A stretch of 64,000 bases of DNA from Prescottella equi (GCF_002094305.1 NZ_LWTX01000013.1:45228-109227); one strand, 5' to 3'. Numbered from the stretch's first letter, positions 1 to 9,291 are shown. A program made the numbers and translations. Notes: generated by a model not told the origin, from the letters alone.

Positions 1-129
1 AAGCATCTCGAGGTTCTCGAGGGCGTCGACCCGCAACTGGCCGCCGGCTATCGCGCCCTGTCGCGGCGGACCGCGCAACGCACGGGATCCAAGCCCGAAC
101 TGATGGAAGTACTCGAGGACCGAAGGTGA
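1..129 (+). CDS. C-terminal end of a Rossmann-like / DUF2520 domain protein (5' truncated by window edge)
   Basis: An open frame enters from the window edge and ends at a TGA at 127-129. Its last 42 residues read as a helical, basic tail that includes [17 protein letters not shown]. The stop overlaps the GTG start of panC (GTGA), so the two are translationally coupled. In mycobacteria and rhodococci the gene directly before panC usually encodes a Rossmann-fold protein with a C-terminal DUF2520 domain, and this tail fits such an all-helical C-terminus. The family call rests mainly on that conserved neighbourhood, since only the tail is visible. Confidence 0.6.
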   Translation, partial: KHLEVLEGVDPQLAAGYRALSRRTAQRTGSKPELMEVLEDRR

Positions 130-1070
130 GCACTGTGACCGAAGCTTCTGCACTGCAGGGCGGATACAAGCGCGGCGAACTGACCGTGCACCACGACCCC
201 GCGATCCTGACGCGGGTGTCGAAGGCGCTGCGCGGTGTCGGCCGTCAGGTCGCTCTCGTGCCGACGATGGGCGCCCTGCACGCCGGGCACATCGAGCTGG
301 TCCGACAGGCGAAGCTGACCGGTGCTGTCGTGGTCGTGTCGATCTTCGTGAATCCGCTGCAGTTCGGCGCGGGCGAGGACCTCGACGCCTACCCGCGCAC
401 CCTCGACGCGGATCTGGAACTACTGCGTGCCGAGGGCGTCGAGTTGGTGTTCGCGCCCACCGCCTCCGCGATGTACCCGGACGGGCCGCGGACCACGGTG
501 CAGCCGGGTCCGCTGGGTGCCGAACTCGAGGGCGGGAGCCGTCCGACGCACTTCGCCGGCATGCTCACCGTCGTCGCGAAGCTGCTGCAGATCGCTGCGC
601 CCAACGCCGCGTTCTTCGGTGAGAAGGATTACCAGCAACTGACGCTCATCCGGCAGATGGTCCGCGACCTCAACTTCGACGTCCGGATCGTCGGGGTGCC
701 GACGGTGCGCGAACAGGACGGCCTGGCGCTGTCGTCGCGCAACCGCTACCTCGACGCCGACCAGCGGCAGCTGGCCACCACGCTGTCGGCGGCGCTCGTC
801 GCGGGCGCCCACTCCGCGGCCGGTGGTGCGGGGGCGATCCTCGGCACCGCCCGTGCCGTGCTCGACGCCGTCCCCGCGATCGAGGTGGACTACCTCGAGG
901 TTCGCGGCGTCGATCTCGGGCCGGCCCCGGAGCGCGGTGACGGTCGTCTGCTGGTCGCCGCCCGTATCGGCACCACCCGGCTGATCGACAACGTCGGTGT
1001 CGCAGTCGGCACCGGGTTCCTCGAGCGCGACACCCAGCCGGGCGACCCGGCCGTCGCGGACATCTACTGA
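126..1070 (+). CDS. panC: Pantothenate synthetase (pantoate--beta-alanine ligase)
   Basis: This enzyme condenses pantoate with beta-alanine, using ATP, to make pantothenate in the cytoplasm. The 314-residue length fits the family. The nucleotide-binding HIGH-type element is in [11 protein letters not shown] near residues 46-56. [10 protein letters not shown] and the ALSSRNRYL loop (KMSKS equivalent, near residue 200) are the other hallmarks. The GTG start at 126 overlaps the upstream TGA. panD, which makes the beta-alanine substrate, starts 33 bp downstream, and coaX follows, so the three genes form one CoA-precursor operon. Confidence 0.97.
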   Translation: MSTVTEASALQGGYKRGELTVHHDPAILTRVSKALRGVGRQVALVPTMGALHAGHIELVRQAKLTGAVVVVSIFVNPLQFGAGEDLDAYPRTLDADLELLRAEGVELVFAPTASAMYPDGPRTTVQPGPLGAELEGGSRPTHFAGMLTVVAKLLQIAAPNAAFFGEKDYQQLTLIRQMVRDLNFDVRIVGVPTVREQDGLALSSRNRYLDADQRQLATTLSAALVAGAHSAAGGAGAILGTARAVLDAVPAIEVDYLEVRGVDLGPAPERGDGRLLVAARIGTTRLIDNVGVAVGTGFLERDTQPGDPAVADIY

Positions 1071-1102
1071 CCTCCTCCCACAGACACACCGAAGGGCCGA
1101 AC

Positions 1103-1525
1103 ATGTTGCGCACCATGATGAAGTCGAAGATCCACCGGGCGACGGTCACGCACGCCGACCTGCACTACGTGGGTTCGGTGACCGTCGACCAGGATCTGAT
1201 GGAGGCGGCCGACCTGCTCGAGGGTGAGCAGGTGACGATCGTCGACATCGACAACGGCGCCCGCCTCGAGACCTACGTGATCACCGGCGAGCGCGGCTCG
1301 GGTGTCATCGGGATCAACGGTGCCGCAGCGCATCTGGTGAACCCGGGCGACCTCGTCATCCTCATCGCCTACGGCGTGATGAACGAGGACGAGGTCCGCG
1401 AGTACGCGCCGCGCGTCGTGTTCGTGGACGGCGACAACAAGCCGGTCGAGCTCGGCTCGGACCCCGCGCACGCGCCCGAGGGTTCCGGTCTGATCACGCC
1501 CCGGATGCTCTCCAGTCTGGTGTAG
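1103..1525 (+). CDS. panD: Aspartate 1-decarboxylase proenzyme
   Basis: PanD converts L-aspartate to beta-alanine for pantothenate synthesis. It is made as a proenzyme that self-cleaves at a Gly-Ser bond to create a pyruvoyl cofactor. That site is visible as YVGSVT, Gly24-Ser25 in this 140-residue protein, and the LVILIAYG strand is also typical. [16 protein letters not shown] is the usual N-terminus, which supports the ATG at 1103; a second ATG at 1118 would give the MKSKIHR form. It lies between panC and coaX on the same strand. Confidence 0.97.
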   Translation: MLRTMMKSKIHRATVTHADLHYVGSVTVDQDLMEAADLLEGEQVTIVDIDNGARLETYVITGERGSGVIGINGAAAHLVNPGDLVILIAYGVMNEDEVREYAPRVVFVDGDNKPVELGSDPAHAPEGSGLITPRMLSSLV

Positions 1526-1529
1526 GACG

Positions 1530-2342
1530 GTGCTCCTCACCGTCGACGTCCGGAACACCAACATCGTTCTCGGGCTGTTCACCGGCAGCGGCTCGCACTC
1601 GAAGCTGGTGCAGGACTGGCGGATGCGCACCGATCCGCGGATGACCGCCGACGAGTTGGCGCTCAAGTTCCGGGGCCTGCTGGGTGCGAACGCCGAACAG
1701 GTCACCGGTGTGTCGGCGCTGTCGACCGTGCCGTCGGTGCTGCGGGAGATCCGGGTGATGCTGGGCCGCTACTGGGACCACGTACCGCACGTCGTGGTGG
1801 AGCCCGGGGTGCGCACGGGGGTGCCGTTGCTGGTCGACAACCCCAAGGAGGTCGGGGCCGACCGAATTGTCAACAGTCTTGCGGCGCATCATTTCTACGA
1901 CGGTGCGTGCATCGTCGTGGACTTCGGGACGTCGACGTGCATCGACGTCGTATCGGCGAAGGGGGAGTTCCTCGGTGGCGCCATCGCGCCGGGCCTCGAG
2001 ATCTCCACGGATGCGCTGGCGTCGCAGTCGGCGGCGCTGCGCAAGGTCGAACTGATCCGCCCCCGATCGGTGGTCGGGAAGAACACCGTGGAAGCGATGC
2101 AGTCCGGCGCCGTGTTCGGATTCGCCGGCCTGGTCGACGGTCTGGTGCGCCGAGTTCGCGCGGAGCTCACGGCATTCGGTGGCGCGGACGTCGCCGTCAT
2201 CGCGACCGGTGACAGTGCGCCGTTGATCATGCCGGAGTGCGAGACCGTCGAACACCACGAGCCCGAGCTGACGCTCGAGGGTCTGCGTCTGGTGTACGAG
2301 CGCAATCTCGCGCGTCGTGGAGCGCGTCGCAGCGAGATCTGA
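1530..2342 (+). CDS. coaX: Type III pantothenate kinase
   Basis: CoaX phosphorylates pantothenate, the first step of CoA synthesis. It belongs to the ASKHA fold and is insensitive to CoA feedback. The N-terminal phosphate-binding motif reads DVRNTN, the actinobacterial variant of DxGNT. Later elements are GADRIVNS (about residue 110), [13 protein letters not shown] and the [11 protein letters not shown] loop. The 270-residue length is normal. The GTG start lies 4 bp after the panD stop, which indicates coupling. The CoaX type rather than the CoaA type is clear from these motifs. Confidence 0.95.
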   Translation: MLLTVDVRNTNIVLGLFTGSGSHSKLVQDWRMRTDPRMTADELALKFRGLLGANAEQVTGVSALSTVPSVLREIRVMLGRYWDHVPHVVVEPGVRTGVPLLVDNPKEVGADRIVNSLAAHHFYDGACIVVDFGTSTCIDVVSAKGEFLGGAIAPGLEISTDALASQSAALRKVELIRPRSVVGKNTVEAMQSGAVFGFAGLVDGLVRRVRAELTAFGGADVAVIATGDSAPLIMPECETVEHHEPELTLEGLRLVYERNLARRGARRSEI

Positions 2343-2398
2343 GGCGAAGTTGCGCGTCGCCACGCGTGTTCGGGGTTTCCCTGTCGGCGATGTTGTGT

Positions 2399-2453
2399 CA
2401 CACTGTTCGACATGTTCCGTTGCATGAGCGCCCAGGAGTGTTGTCGAGGCTGA
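2399..2453 (+). promoter_or_regulatory. Putative leaderless cysteine-rich leader peptide (uORF) before cysteine dioxygenase
   Basis: A 13-codon reading frame at 2412-2453 encodes MFRCMSAQECCRG, with three Cys codons, two of them adjacent just before the stop. A -10-like CACACT (2399-2404) lies 7 bp before its ATG, and there is no Shine-Dalgarno sequence, so a leaderless transcript is plausible. The leader ends 39 bp before the dioxygenase ATG. Short polycysteine leaders act as cysteine-sensing attenuators in mycobacteria. Here the role is inferred from position and Cys content. Confidence 0.5.
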
Positions 2454-2492
2454 ACGCTGCCTTGACCAATTTCACTTCCTGGAGCTTTGCTC

Positions 2493-3077
2493 ATGCCTTC
2501 TTCTTCTTTCGGCGTCTCCACGTCTGCGCTCGACCTCTCCACTCACCCCGACGTCCGTCGTCTCGGATCGTCATTGCCCACGCGACTGCGTCCCGCCGAC
2601 CTGCTCCGGATCACCGACCAGGGTGCCGCCGACGTCATCGAGGGTCGGCACGACCACCTGCTGCCCGCGGCGTTCCCGACGCACGAGCGCTGGTCCACGC
2701 GGCTGTCCTCGGACGACGACGTCGACGTCTGGCTGATCAGCTGGGTTCCGGACAAGTCCACCGAATTGCATGACCACGCAGGATCTTTCGGTGCGCTGAC
2801 CGTGCTGAGCGGCAGCCTCGCCGAGTACCGGTGGACGGACGGTGATCTGCGTCGCCGCACCCTCGACGCCGGCGATCAGGCTGCCTTCCCGCTCGGGTGG
2901 GTGCACGACGTCATGCGTGCTCCCGGCCCTGCCACCGACAGCACCGAACCCACACTGAGCGTGCACGCGTACTCGCCGCCGCTCACCGCCATGTCCTACT
3001 ACGAGGTCACCGAACACGGCGCGCTGCGCCGCACCCGTACCGAGCTGACCGATCTGCCCGAAGGGGGCTCCAAGTGA
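2493..3077 (+). CDS. Cysteine dioxygenase family protein (cupin)
   Basis: This protein likely oxidises the thiol of L-cysteine to cysteine sulfinate with a mononuclear iron centre. The cupin metal-site sequence is LHDHAGSFGALTVLSG (about residues 88-103), followed by the second cupin segment with GWVHDV. The 194-residue length is typical of bacterial cysteine dioxygenases. The ATG at 2493 is chosen over TTG at 2487 because GGAG at 2481 is 8 bp from the ATG. Its stop overlaps the start of a rhodanese gene, a pairing that points to cysteine catabolism or persulfide handling. A related small-thiol dioxygenase specificity cannot be excluded. Confidence 0.85.
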   Translation: MPSSSFGVSTSALDLSTHPDVRRLGSSLPTRLRPADLLRITDQGAADVIEGRHDHLLPAAFPTHERWSTRLSSDDDVDVWLISWVPDKSTELHDHAGSFGALTVLSGSLAEYRWTDGDLRRRTLDAGDQAAFPLGWVHDVMRAPGPATDSTEPTLSVHAYSPPLTAMSYYEVTEHGALRRTRTELTDLPEGGSK

Positions 3078-3496
3078 CCATCGACCAGATGCTCGAGGAC
3101 GCTCGTTCCCAGCTCGACCGCATGTACGTCTTCGAACTCGTCGAGGCTCACCGCCGCGGCGCGATCTTCGTGGACATTCGCCCGCAGGCGCAGCGTGCGC
3201 GTGAGGGCACACTGCCCGGGGCGCTCGCGGTCGAGCGCAACGTCCTCGAGTGGCGGCTCGATCCGTCCAGCGACGCGCACCTCGCGCTCGCGGTGGACCA
3301 CGACGTCGAATGGGTGATCGTGTGCTCCGAGGGTTACACCTCGAGCCTTGCGGCGGCGTCGTTGCGGCAGCTCGGGCTGCACAAGGCCACCGATCTGGTG
3401 GGCGGCTACAAAGCGATCAAGGCGGCAGGTCTGCTCGGCGCGTTGATGGGCGAGCGCCACTGCACCCGTGAACTGGCATCGGTGTCGGCGCACTGA
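3074..3496 (+). CDS. Rhodanese-like sulfurtransferase
   Basis: The protein is a single-domain rhodanese of 140 residues. The substrate loop begins at the cysteine in VCSEGYTSS, the expected persulfide-carrying residue, and [13 protein letters not shown] is the typical early strand. The GTG at 3074 overlaps the TGA of the cysteine dioxygenase gene, so the two proteins are co-translated. The sulfur acceptor is unknown. Given its partner, sulfur transfer from cysteine-derived persulfide is a reasonable inference. Confidence 0.88.
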   Translation: MTIDQMLEDARSQLDRMYVFELVEAHRRGAIFVDIRPQAQRAREGTLPGALAVERNVLEWRLDPSSDAHLALAVDHDVEWVIVCSEGYTSSLAAASLRQLGLHKATDLVGGYKAIKAAGLLGALMGERHCTRELASVSAH

Positions 3497-3562
3497 CCCC
3501 CGACGTCCGGCGGATCCGAAGGCAAGACGTGATACCGGCGCCAAGCTCGACGAGCGCCGCCC

Positions 3563-3568
3563 TATAGT
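3563..3568 (+). promoter_or_regulatory. -10 element of the lysS promoter (TATAGT)
   Basis: TATAGT lies 10 bp before the preferred GTG start of lysS, inside the 82-bp gap after the rhodanese gene. No good -35 or Shine-Dalgarno sequence is seen, which suggests a very short leader or a leaderless mRNA. Confidence 0.5.
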
Positions 3569-3578
3569 CTTGTACCCC

Positions 3579-5090
3579 GTGAGTGAAGCACCCGCGCAGC
3601 CAGTAGACGACACCCCCGAGCAACTCCGGATCCGCCGCGAGAAGCGGGAGCGTCTGCTCGCCCAGGGGCAGGAGCCGTATCCGGTCTCCGTGCCACGCAC
3701 TCACAGCCTCGCGGAGATCCGTGCCAAGTACCCCGATCTCGAGCCCGACTCGAGCACCGGCGAGCAGGTCGGCGTCGTCGGCCGGGTCATCTTCGTCCGC
3801 AATACCGGCAAGCTCTGCTTCGCGACGCTGCAGGAGGGCGACGGCACCCAGCTGCAGGCGATGCTGAGCCTGGCGAACGTCGGTGAGGACGCCCTCGCGG
3901 CGTGGAAGTCCGACGTCGACCTCGGCGATTTCGTGTTCGTGCACGGCGAGGTCATCAGTTCGCGCCGCGGTGAGCTCAGCGTCATGGCCGACACGTGGCA
4001 GATGGCGGCGAAGTCGCTGCGCCCGATGCCGGTCGCGCACAAGGAGATGAGCGAGGAGTCGCGCGTCCGTCAGCGCTACGCGGACCTGATCATCCGTCCC
4101 GAGGCCCGCGACATGGCGCGCAAGCGTGTGGCGGTGGTGCGTGAGCTGCGCAACGCGCTCGAGCGCCGTGGCTTCCTCGAGGTCGAGACGCCGATGCTGC
4201 AGACGCTGCACGGCGGCGCCGCCGCGCGTCCGTTCGTCACGCACTCGAATGCGCTCGACATCGACCTGTACCTGCGCATCGCGCCGGAGCTGTTCCTCAA
4301 GCGCTGCGTCGTCGGCGGTATCGAGAAGGTGTTCGAGATCAACCGCAATTTCCGTAACGAGGGTGTCGATTCGACGCACTCTCCGGAGTTCGCGATGCTC
4401 GAGACGTACGAGGCCTACGGCACGTACGACGACTCCGCGAAGATGATCCGCGAGCTCGTCCAGGAAGTCGCGCAGGCGGCGTTCGGCACGCAGGTCGTCA
4501 CGCTGGCCGACGGCACCGAGTACGACCTGAGCGGCGAGTGGAAGACGATGGAGATGTATCCGTCGCTGTCCGCCGCGATCGGCGTCGACGTCACTCCCGA
4601 CACCACGGTCGAGGAACTGCTGGCGCTGGCCGAGCGGGTGGGACTCGAGGTCCCGAAGGACAAGGGCTACGGCCACGGCAAGCTCGTCGAGGAGCTGTGG
4701 GAGCACCAGTGCGGTGATCAGCTGTTCGAGCCGACCTTCGTGCGGAACTTCCCGGTGGAGACGTCGCCGCTGACGCGTCAGCACCGCAGCCTGCCGGGGG
4801 TGACGGAGAAGTGGGATCTGTACGTCCGCGGATTCGAGCTGGCCACCGGCTACTCCGAGCTGGTCGATCCGATCATTCAGCGCGAGCGTTTCATGGATCA
4901 GGCGCGCCTGGCCTCGGCGGGTGACGACGAGGCAATGGTTCTCGACGAGGAGTTCCTGGCGGCGATGGAACAGGGTATGCCTCCGACCACTGGAACAGGT
5001 ATGGGAATCGATCGTCTGCTCATGGCGCTGACCGGATTGGGAATCCGGGAAACGATCCTGTTCCCAATTGTCCGGCCTTCCGCGCGCTGA
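3579..5090 (+). CDS. lysS: Lysyl-tRNA synthetase, class II
   Basis: LysS charges tRNA-Lys with lysine in the cytoplasm. The N-terminal OB-fold anticodon-binding domain covers about residues 45-150. The class II motif 2 loop reads [14 protein letters not shown] and motif 3 reads [11 protein letters not shown], followed by the C-terminal TILFPIVRP. The frame stays open upstream to 3468, but the GTG at 3579 ([11 protein letters not shown]) sits just behind a TATAGT -10 element and gives 503 residues, the usual length. lsr2 follows after a regulatory gap. Confidence 0.96.
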   Translation: MSEAPAQPVDDTPEQLRIRREKRERLLAQGQEPYPVSVPRTHSLAEIRAKYPDLEPDSSTGEQVGVVGRVIFVRNTGKLCFATLQEGDGTQLQAMLSLANVGEDALAAWKSDVDLGDFVFVHGEVISSRRGELSVMADTWQMAAKSLRPMPVAHKEMSEESRVRQRYADLIIRPEARDMARKRVAVVRELRNALERRGFLEVETPMLQTLHGGAAARPFVTHSNALDIDLYLRIAPELFLKRCVVGGIEKVFEINRNFRNEGVDSTHSPEFAMLETYEAYGTYDDSAKMIRELVQEVAQAAFGTQVVTLADGTEYDLSGEWKTMEMYPSLSAAIGVDVTPDTTVEELLALAERVGLEVPKDKGYGHGKLVEELWEHQCGDQLFEPTFVRNFPVETSPLTRQHRSLPGVTEKWDLYVRGFELATGYSELVDPIIQRERFMDQARLASAGDDEAMVLDEEFLAAMEQGMPPTTGTGMGIDRLLMALTGLGIRETILFPIVRPSAR

Positions 5091-5118
5091 CCGGCGGCTT
5101 TATATTAATTCCAATGCT

Positions 5119-5150
5119 GAGTCATCGAATTCGGTGACTCGGGGTACTAT
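5119..5150 (+). promoter_or_regulatory. Inverted repeat and -10 element upstream of lsr2
   Basis: A 22-bp dyad (5119-5140) has outer arms GAGTCA/TGACTC around the palindrome CGAATTCG, with one mismatched pair between them. TACTAT (5145-5150) follows 4 bp later and is a good -10 hexamer, so the dyad covers the -35 zone. It could be an operator for lsr2 or a lysS terminator. The surrounding DNA is AT-rich for this genome, which would favour Lsr2 self-binding. Confidence 0.45.
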
Positions 5151-5217
5151 TGCATTCGAGTCGCCGACAGGCGGTTAGCGTCCGAGCAGGTCGCAAGATT
5201 CGGAAGGAATTGACCCC

Positions 5218-5571
5218 ATGGCAAAGAAGGTCACCGTAACGCTCATCGACGACGTCGATCAGAACGCGACTGCCGATGAAACTGTCGAGTTCGGCCTGGA
5301 TGGGGTTCTGTACGAGATCGATCTGTCGTCCGATAATGCTGCGAAACTGCGCGAGCAGCTCGAGGTGTGGGTTTCGCACGCACGCAAGGTGACGAAGAGT
5401 CGTCGCGGTGGAAAGAGTTCGGCCGCCGCCGGCGTCACGTCCTCGCGACCGTCCGTCGATCGGGAGCAGAGTGCGGCAATTCGCGAATGGGCGCGTCGCA
5501 ACGGGTTCACGGTCTCGTCCCGTGGGCGCATCTCCGCCGAAATCACCGAGGCGTACAACAAGGCGCACTGA
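5218..5571 (+). CDS. lsr2: Lsr2, H-NS-like nucleoid-associated protein
   Basis: Lsr2 binds AT-rich DNA, bridges it and silences acquired genes. The N-terminal dimerisation domain ([14 protein letters not shown]) and the C-terminal DNA-binding domain with the minor-groove RGR hook (SSRGRIS, near residues 99-105) are both present. The 117-residue length is typical. The ATG at 5218 has the upstream AGGAATTGACCCC. It sits between lysS and clpC1 as in mycobacteria, though here an accessory block separates it from clpC1. Confidence 0.96.
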   Translation: MAKKVTVTLIDDVDQNATADETVEFGLDGVLYEIDLSSDNAAKLREQLEVWVSHARKVTKSRRGGKSSAAAGVTSSRPSVDREQSAAIREWARRNGFTVSSRGRISAEITEAYNKAH

Positions 5572-6258
5572 TCACGGGCCGAGCACGGCTCCCGCGAATC
5601 GGGTCCACCTCCGCTGACTCGCTGATAACGTCCGCGATGTGCAGCCGAGGTGGATCTTTGCGGGCACGCAGCCCGAGAAATTACCGCTGAATCGTGCTTC
5701 GGACGTTGCGCAAGAAGACCGTCCGGTTTTCTGTGACGCTGCGGGAATTTCGCTGATTCTGGGCAATCCCGGTGGGTCGTCGTGCTGCTCGGACGGCTGG
5801 GCGGGTAATCCGTGGGCAAGCCATTCGAGCGCGGAAGTGTCGGTGCGACGCGCCGGTGGTAAGTCGTCGCAGAGTAATTGGTCGGCCTTCCTGGCGGCGT
5901 CGATCGTCGAGGGCTATTGCGCCTTCCGGTCGCGATACTTCGCTATGCATGATCTCGAGTGGCCGATTTCTGCCGGCGGTGGTATGAAGCGTGTCGAGCC
6001 GTGCGTCGCGAAGTCACATCATTTCCGTGCTGGATCGCACGACGCCCCCGTGCCGACCGATTACGCGGTCGGCGCCGTTACAGGTGTGCCTGTAAAAGGC
6101 GGGTGGATCCCTAATCCTCGAGACGCGTGTACGGACTTCGCTGTCGGGCCTATCGTCGGAGGCCGACCGGACGGCGGCCCGTCGGACCCTCAGAGACGCA
6201 TTAATTTGCGTCGGTAAGGTTCCCCGACGGTGACCGGCGGGCTGGAAGGAGTACGCGA
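5572..6258 (+). other. 687-bp gap with no convincing gene
   Basis: The DNA is less GC-rich than its neighbours. An open frame at 5639-6217 (192 codons) has no recognisable motif, no good Shine-Dalgarno sequence and weak codon bias, so it is not called as a gene. The gap contains the perfect palindrome TTACAGG-tgtg-CCTGTAA at 6078-6095. The AT-richness next to lsr2 suggests a silenced or decayed insertion, or a long regulatory region. Confidence 0.4.
6078..6095. promoter_or_regulatory. Perfect 7+7 bp palindrome (possible operator)
   Basis: TTACAGG and CCTGTAA are separated by TGTG, 164 bp before the membrane-protein start at 6259. The dyad is perfect and too short to be a good terminator, so it looks like a dimeric repressor site. 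No matching regulator is adjacent. Confidence 0.35.
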
Positions 6259-8109
6259 GTGCGAACCGTTCCGGAAGCAGGCACGGGCGACCCGACGGCG
6301 TCGTCGGACACGCCGACGCGGAACCGTTGGTGGCCGCTTTCCCCACGCCGGGTTCTCGCCGTCGCGGCGGCGCTCGTCGCTCTTCAGCTCGTGGTGCGCG
6401 GCATCGTCGCGTTCGCCGGGGACTTCTACTGGGACGACCTGATCCTCGTCAGCCGGTCGGGGCAGTACTCGGTGCCGTCCGGCGCGTTCCTGTTCTACGA
6501 CCACGACGGGCATTTCATGCCGGCCGCGTTCCTGGCTGCCTGGCTGGCTACGGCTGTGGCGCCGCTGAACTGGACGGTTCCGGCGATCATGCTGATCGTG
6601 CTGCAGGCGGGCGCCTCGCTCGCGGTGTTGCGGGTGTTGCGACTGCTGCTGGGCACACGCGCCGTCCTCTTGCTGCCGCTCACGTTCTACCTCTTCTCGC
6701 CCCTGACGCTGCCGTCCTTCGCGTGGTGGGCGGCCGGTCTGAACTCGCTGCCGATGCAGATCGGTCTCGCCTGGGTGGCGGGCGACGCTATCCGGCTGTG
6801 CCGGACCGGGCGGATGCGGTTCGCGGTGTCCGGCGCGATCGTCGCCGCGCTGTCGCTGGCGTTCTTCGAGAAGTCGGTGCTGGTGCCGATCGTCGCGTTC
6901 GCAGTGGTGGTGTTGATGTACCGCGTCGACGACATCGACCACCCGGTGCGCACGGCCCTGGCGAAGGGGCGTGCGCTGTGGATTCCACTCGCCGCGGTCG
7001 TCGCGTGCTGGGCGGCGTCGTACCTGGTGTTCACCGAGTCACGATTCGTACTGCCGAGCGCGACGCAGACCGCCGGTCTGCTGCATCACGGAACCTCTCT
7101 CGGTGTTATCCCGACGCTGCTCGGCGGTCCGTGGGCGTGGGATCGCTGGCCCCCGAGTCCGCCGTGGGCGACCCCTCCGCTCGTGCTCGTGGTGTTCGGG
7201 TGGGTTGCGGTGGCGGCAGCGCTCGCGTGGTCGTTGCGGTATCGCCTGCGCACCGGCGGAGTATGGATCGCGATGGTCGCTTACGTCGCGGCGTCCGAGG
7301 CCGCGATGGTGCTCACCCGATCCGGACCCGACACGGCGTACGAGCTGGCGCAGACGCTCCGGTACGTCGCCGACAGCACCGTCGTGCTCGCCGTCGGCTG
7401 GGCGCTCATCGTGCGTGCGCCGCGCCGCGAAAGCGTCCGGCCACTACCGAAGGTGCCGCCGGTCGCCGTGGCGGCGCTGACGACGCTGTTCGTCGCGAGC
7501 AGCCTGTGGTCGACGGTCACCTTCGTGCAACGGTGGCGCGACAACCCGACCGTCGACTACCTGGCGCACGCCCGTCAGTCACTCGCCGTGAACCCGGACA
7601 CGCCGCTGCTCGATCAGCCGGTCTCGATCTGGGTACTACTGCCGGTCGCCTACCCGCACAACACCACCAGTCACCTCTTCGCGCCGCTGCGGGACCGTCC
7701 GGAGTTCGCCCGGCACACCGGCTACCTGCAATTACTCGACGACTCCGGACGCCTGGTCCCCGCCACGGTGACGCCGACCCGGAATCTCGGCCAGGGCCCC
7801 GAACCGGGCTGCGGGTACCGGGTGAAGGGAGACGGTGCGGTCTTGCCGCTCGACGGTCCGCTGATCGACTGGGAGTGGACGGCGCAGCTGAACTACTTCG
7901 CGAGCGCGGACGGTGTGGTCGAGGTCGGTCTCGATCGCAGCGACGACACGGTGACGGTTCCCGTCGAGGCCGGACTGAACCAGGTCTTCGTGCGGCTGTA
8001 CGGCGCCGGCGAGGGGCTACGGCTCACACCGGAGACGCCAGGACTGGAACTGTGTGTGGGCGCGGGACCGGTCGGTTCCGTCGTCGGCGCACCGAAGGCC
8101 GGGTCGTGA
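6259..8109 (+). CDS. Polytopic membrane protein, GT-C glycosyltransferase-like
   Basis: The 616-residue protein has a short cytoplasmic N-terminus, about 10-11 hydrophobic helices (first near residues 30-55) and a C-terminal beta-rich soluble region from about residue 470. An acidic Asp-Asp pair in FYWDDLILVSRSG follows the first helix, the position where GT-C enzymes that use polyprenyl-phosphate sugars carry a catalytic acidic motif. The GTG at 6259 has GGAAGGAG upstream. Its stop overlaps the start of an acyltransferase gene, so the pair probably modifies a cell-envelope glycan or lipid together. No specific family name can be assigned. Confidence 0.6.
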   Translation: MRTVPEAGTGDPTASSDTPTRNRWWPLSPRRVLAVAAALVALQLVVRGIVAFAGDFYWDDLILVSRSGQYSVPSGAFLFYDHDGHFMPAAFLAAWLATAVAPLNWTVPAIMLIVLQAGASLAVLRVLRLLLGTRAVLLLPLTFYLFSPLTLPSFAWWAAGLNSLPMQIGLAWVAGDAIRLCRTGRMRFAVSGAIVAALSLAFFEKSVLVPIVAFAVVVLMYRVDDIDHPVRTALAKGRALWIPLAAVVACWAASYLVFTESRFVLPSATQTAGLLHHGTSLGVIPTLLGGPWAWDRWPPSPPWATPPLVLVVFGWVAVAAALAWSLRYRLRTGGVWIAMVAYVAASEAAMVLTRSGPDTAYELAQTLRYVADSTVVLAVGWALIVRAPRRESVRPLPKVPPVAVAALTTLFVASSLWSTVTFVQRWRDNPTVDYLAHARQSLAVNPDTPLLDQPVSIWVLLPVAYPHNTTSHLFAPLRDRPEFARHTGYLQLLDDSGRLVPATVTPTRNLGQGPEPGCGYRVKGDGAVLPLDGPLIDWEWTAQLNYFASADGVVEVGLDRSDDTVTVPVEAGLNQVFVRLYGAGEGLRLTPETPGLELCVGAGPVGSVVGAPKAGS

Positions 8110-9269
8110 GCGAGGCGGGCTACATTCGGTCGCTGACGGGCCTGCGGGCCGTCGCGGCACTGCTGGTCGTCGGCGCCCACGCGGCGTTCTGGACCGGCCG
8201 GTACACCCCCGATCTGGCCGGTGGCGCGTTCTCCAGGCTCGAGATCGGGGTCGCGATCTTCTTCGTTCTCTCCGGATTCCTGCTGTTCCGGCCATGGCTG
8301 CTGACCGCGGCGGGGGAGCGCGCCTTGCCGTCGACGCGGACGTACCTGTGGCATCGCGCGCGCCGCATCCTGCCGGCGTACTGGATCACCGTCGCCGCGA
8401 CGTACGCGATCTACCTGTTCCGGGACGACGCTGGCGAGACCGGGCTGGGCTGGTCGGGCTTCCTGCGGAACATGACGCTCACCCAGATCTACGGTCCGGG
8501 CCATCTGCACACCGGTCTCACCCAGATGTGGAGTCTCGCGGTCGAGGTCACGTTCTACCTTCTGTTACCGGTGATCGGCTGGCTGCTGGTGGTCGTCGTC
8601 TGCCGGCGGGAGTGGCACCCCATGCGCCTCGCGATCGCATTGCTCGCCCTCGTCGCTGTCTCTCCGCTGTGGACGTCGATCACCCACGGCACCGACATCA
8701 CGTTCACCGCCCGGCTGTGGCTGCCCGGATTCCTGGCATGGTTCGCGGGCGGAATGCTGCTCGCGCTGGCGTCGGTGACGATCAGGCGCTGTAACCCGTA
8801 CGGAATGGGATTGCTCGCGCTCTACTTCCTGCTGCTCGCGTGCACCCCGCTGGCCGGGGAGGCGACCATCGTGCCGTCGAACGCGACCGAGGCGATCAGC
8901 AAATCCATGCTGTACCTGCTGTTCGCGACGGCGCTGATGGCGCCACTCGTGATCGGCGATCGCCCCGGCCCGCTGGGGCGGCTGTGCTCGTCGGGCCCGA
9001 TGGTGTGGCTCGGGGAGATCTCCTACGAGATGTTCCTGGTGCACCTCGTCGTCATGGAATTCGTCGTCGACATGCTCGGCTACCGGACGTTCCAAGGCTC
9101 CACGGTCGGCGTATTCGTCGTCACCGTCGCGTTCTCCGTCCCGATCGCTTGGGCGCTGCATCGGACACTCGAACGCGTGATCCCCTCGGGCCCCCGGGTG
9201 GAGCGCCGGCCGATGACGGTGGTGCGGCGTGGAGCCGACCGGGTGCCCACTACGAGTCCGGTCGACTGA
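8106..9269 (+). CDS. Acyltransferase 3 family membrane protein
   Basis: The 387-residue protein opens with YIRSLTGLRAVAALLVVGAHAAF, the typical first helix of acyltransferase 3 proteins, with the arginine and downstream histidine used in acyl transfer. FFVLSGFLLFRPWL, RRILPAYW and QMWSLAVEVTFYLLLP are further family motifs, and about ten membrane helices follow. The GTG start at 8106 overlaps the stop of the GT-C-like gene. Such enzymes O-acylate sugars or lipids of the envelope; the substrate is unknown. Confidence 0.88.
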   Translation: MSEAGYIRSLTGLRAVAALLVVGAHAAFWTGRYTPDLAGGAFSRLEIGVAIFFVLSGFLLFRPWLLTAAGERALPSTRTYLWHRARRILPAYWITVAATYAIYLFRDDAGETGLGWSGFLRNMTLTQIYGPGHLHTGLTQMWSLAVEVTFYLLLPVIGWLLVVVVCRREWHPMRLAIALLALVAVSPLWTSITHGTDITFTARLWLPGFLAWFAGGMLLALASVTIRRCNPYGMGLLALYFLLLACTPLAGEATIVPSNATEAISKSMLYLLFATALMAPLVIGDRPGPLGRLCSSGPMVWLGEISYEMFLVHLVVMEFVVDMLGYRTFQGSTVGVFVVTVAFSVPIAWALHRTLERVIPSGPRVERRPMTVVRRGADRVPTTSPVD

Positions 9270-9291
9270 CGGGCGGAGAGTTCGAAGGCTG

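Noticed and set aside
5639..6217. 192-codon frame after lsr2 as a gene
   Set aside because: No motif, no ribosome-binding site, weak codon bias and mixed composition. Kept only as a described gap.
6327..8105. Long plus-strand frame running through the GT-C-like gene into the acyltransferase frame
   Set aside because: Upstream of 8106 it is an Arg/Gly/Ala-rich shadow; the acyltransferase starts at GTG 8106, which overlaps the preceding stop.
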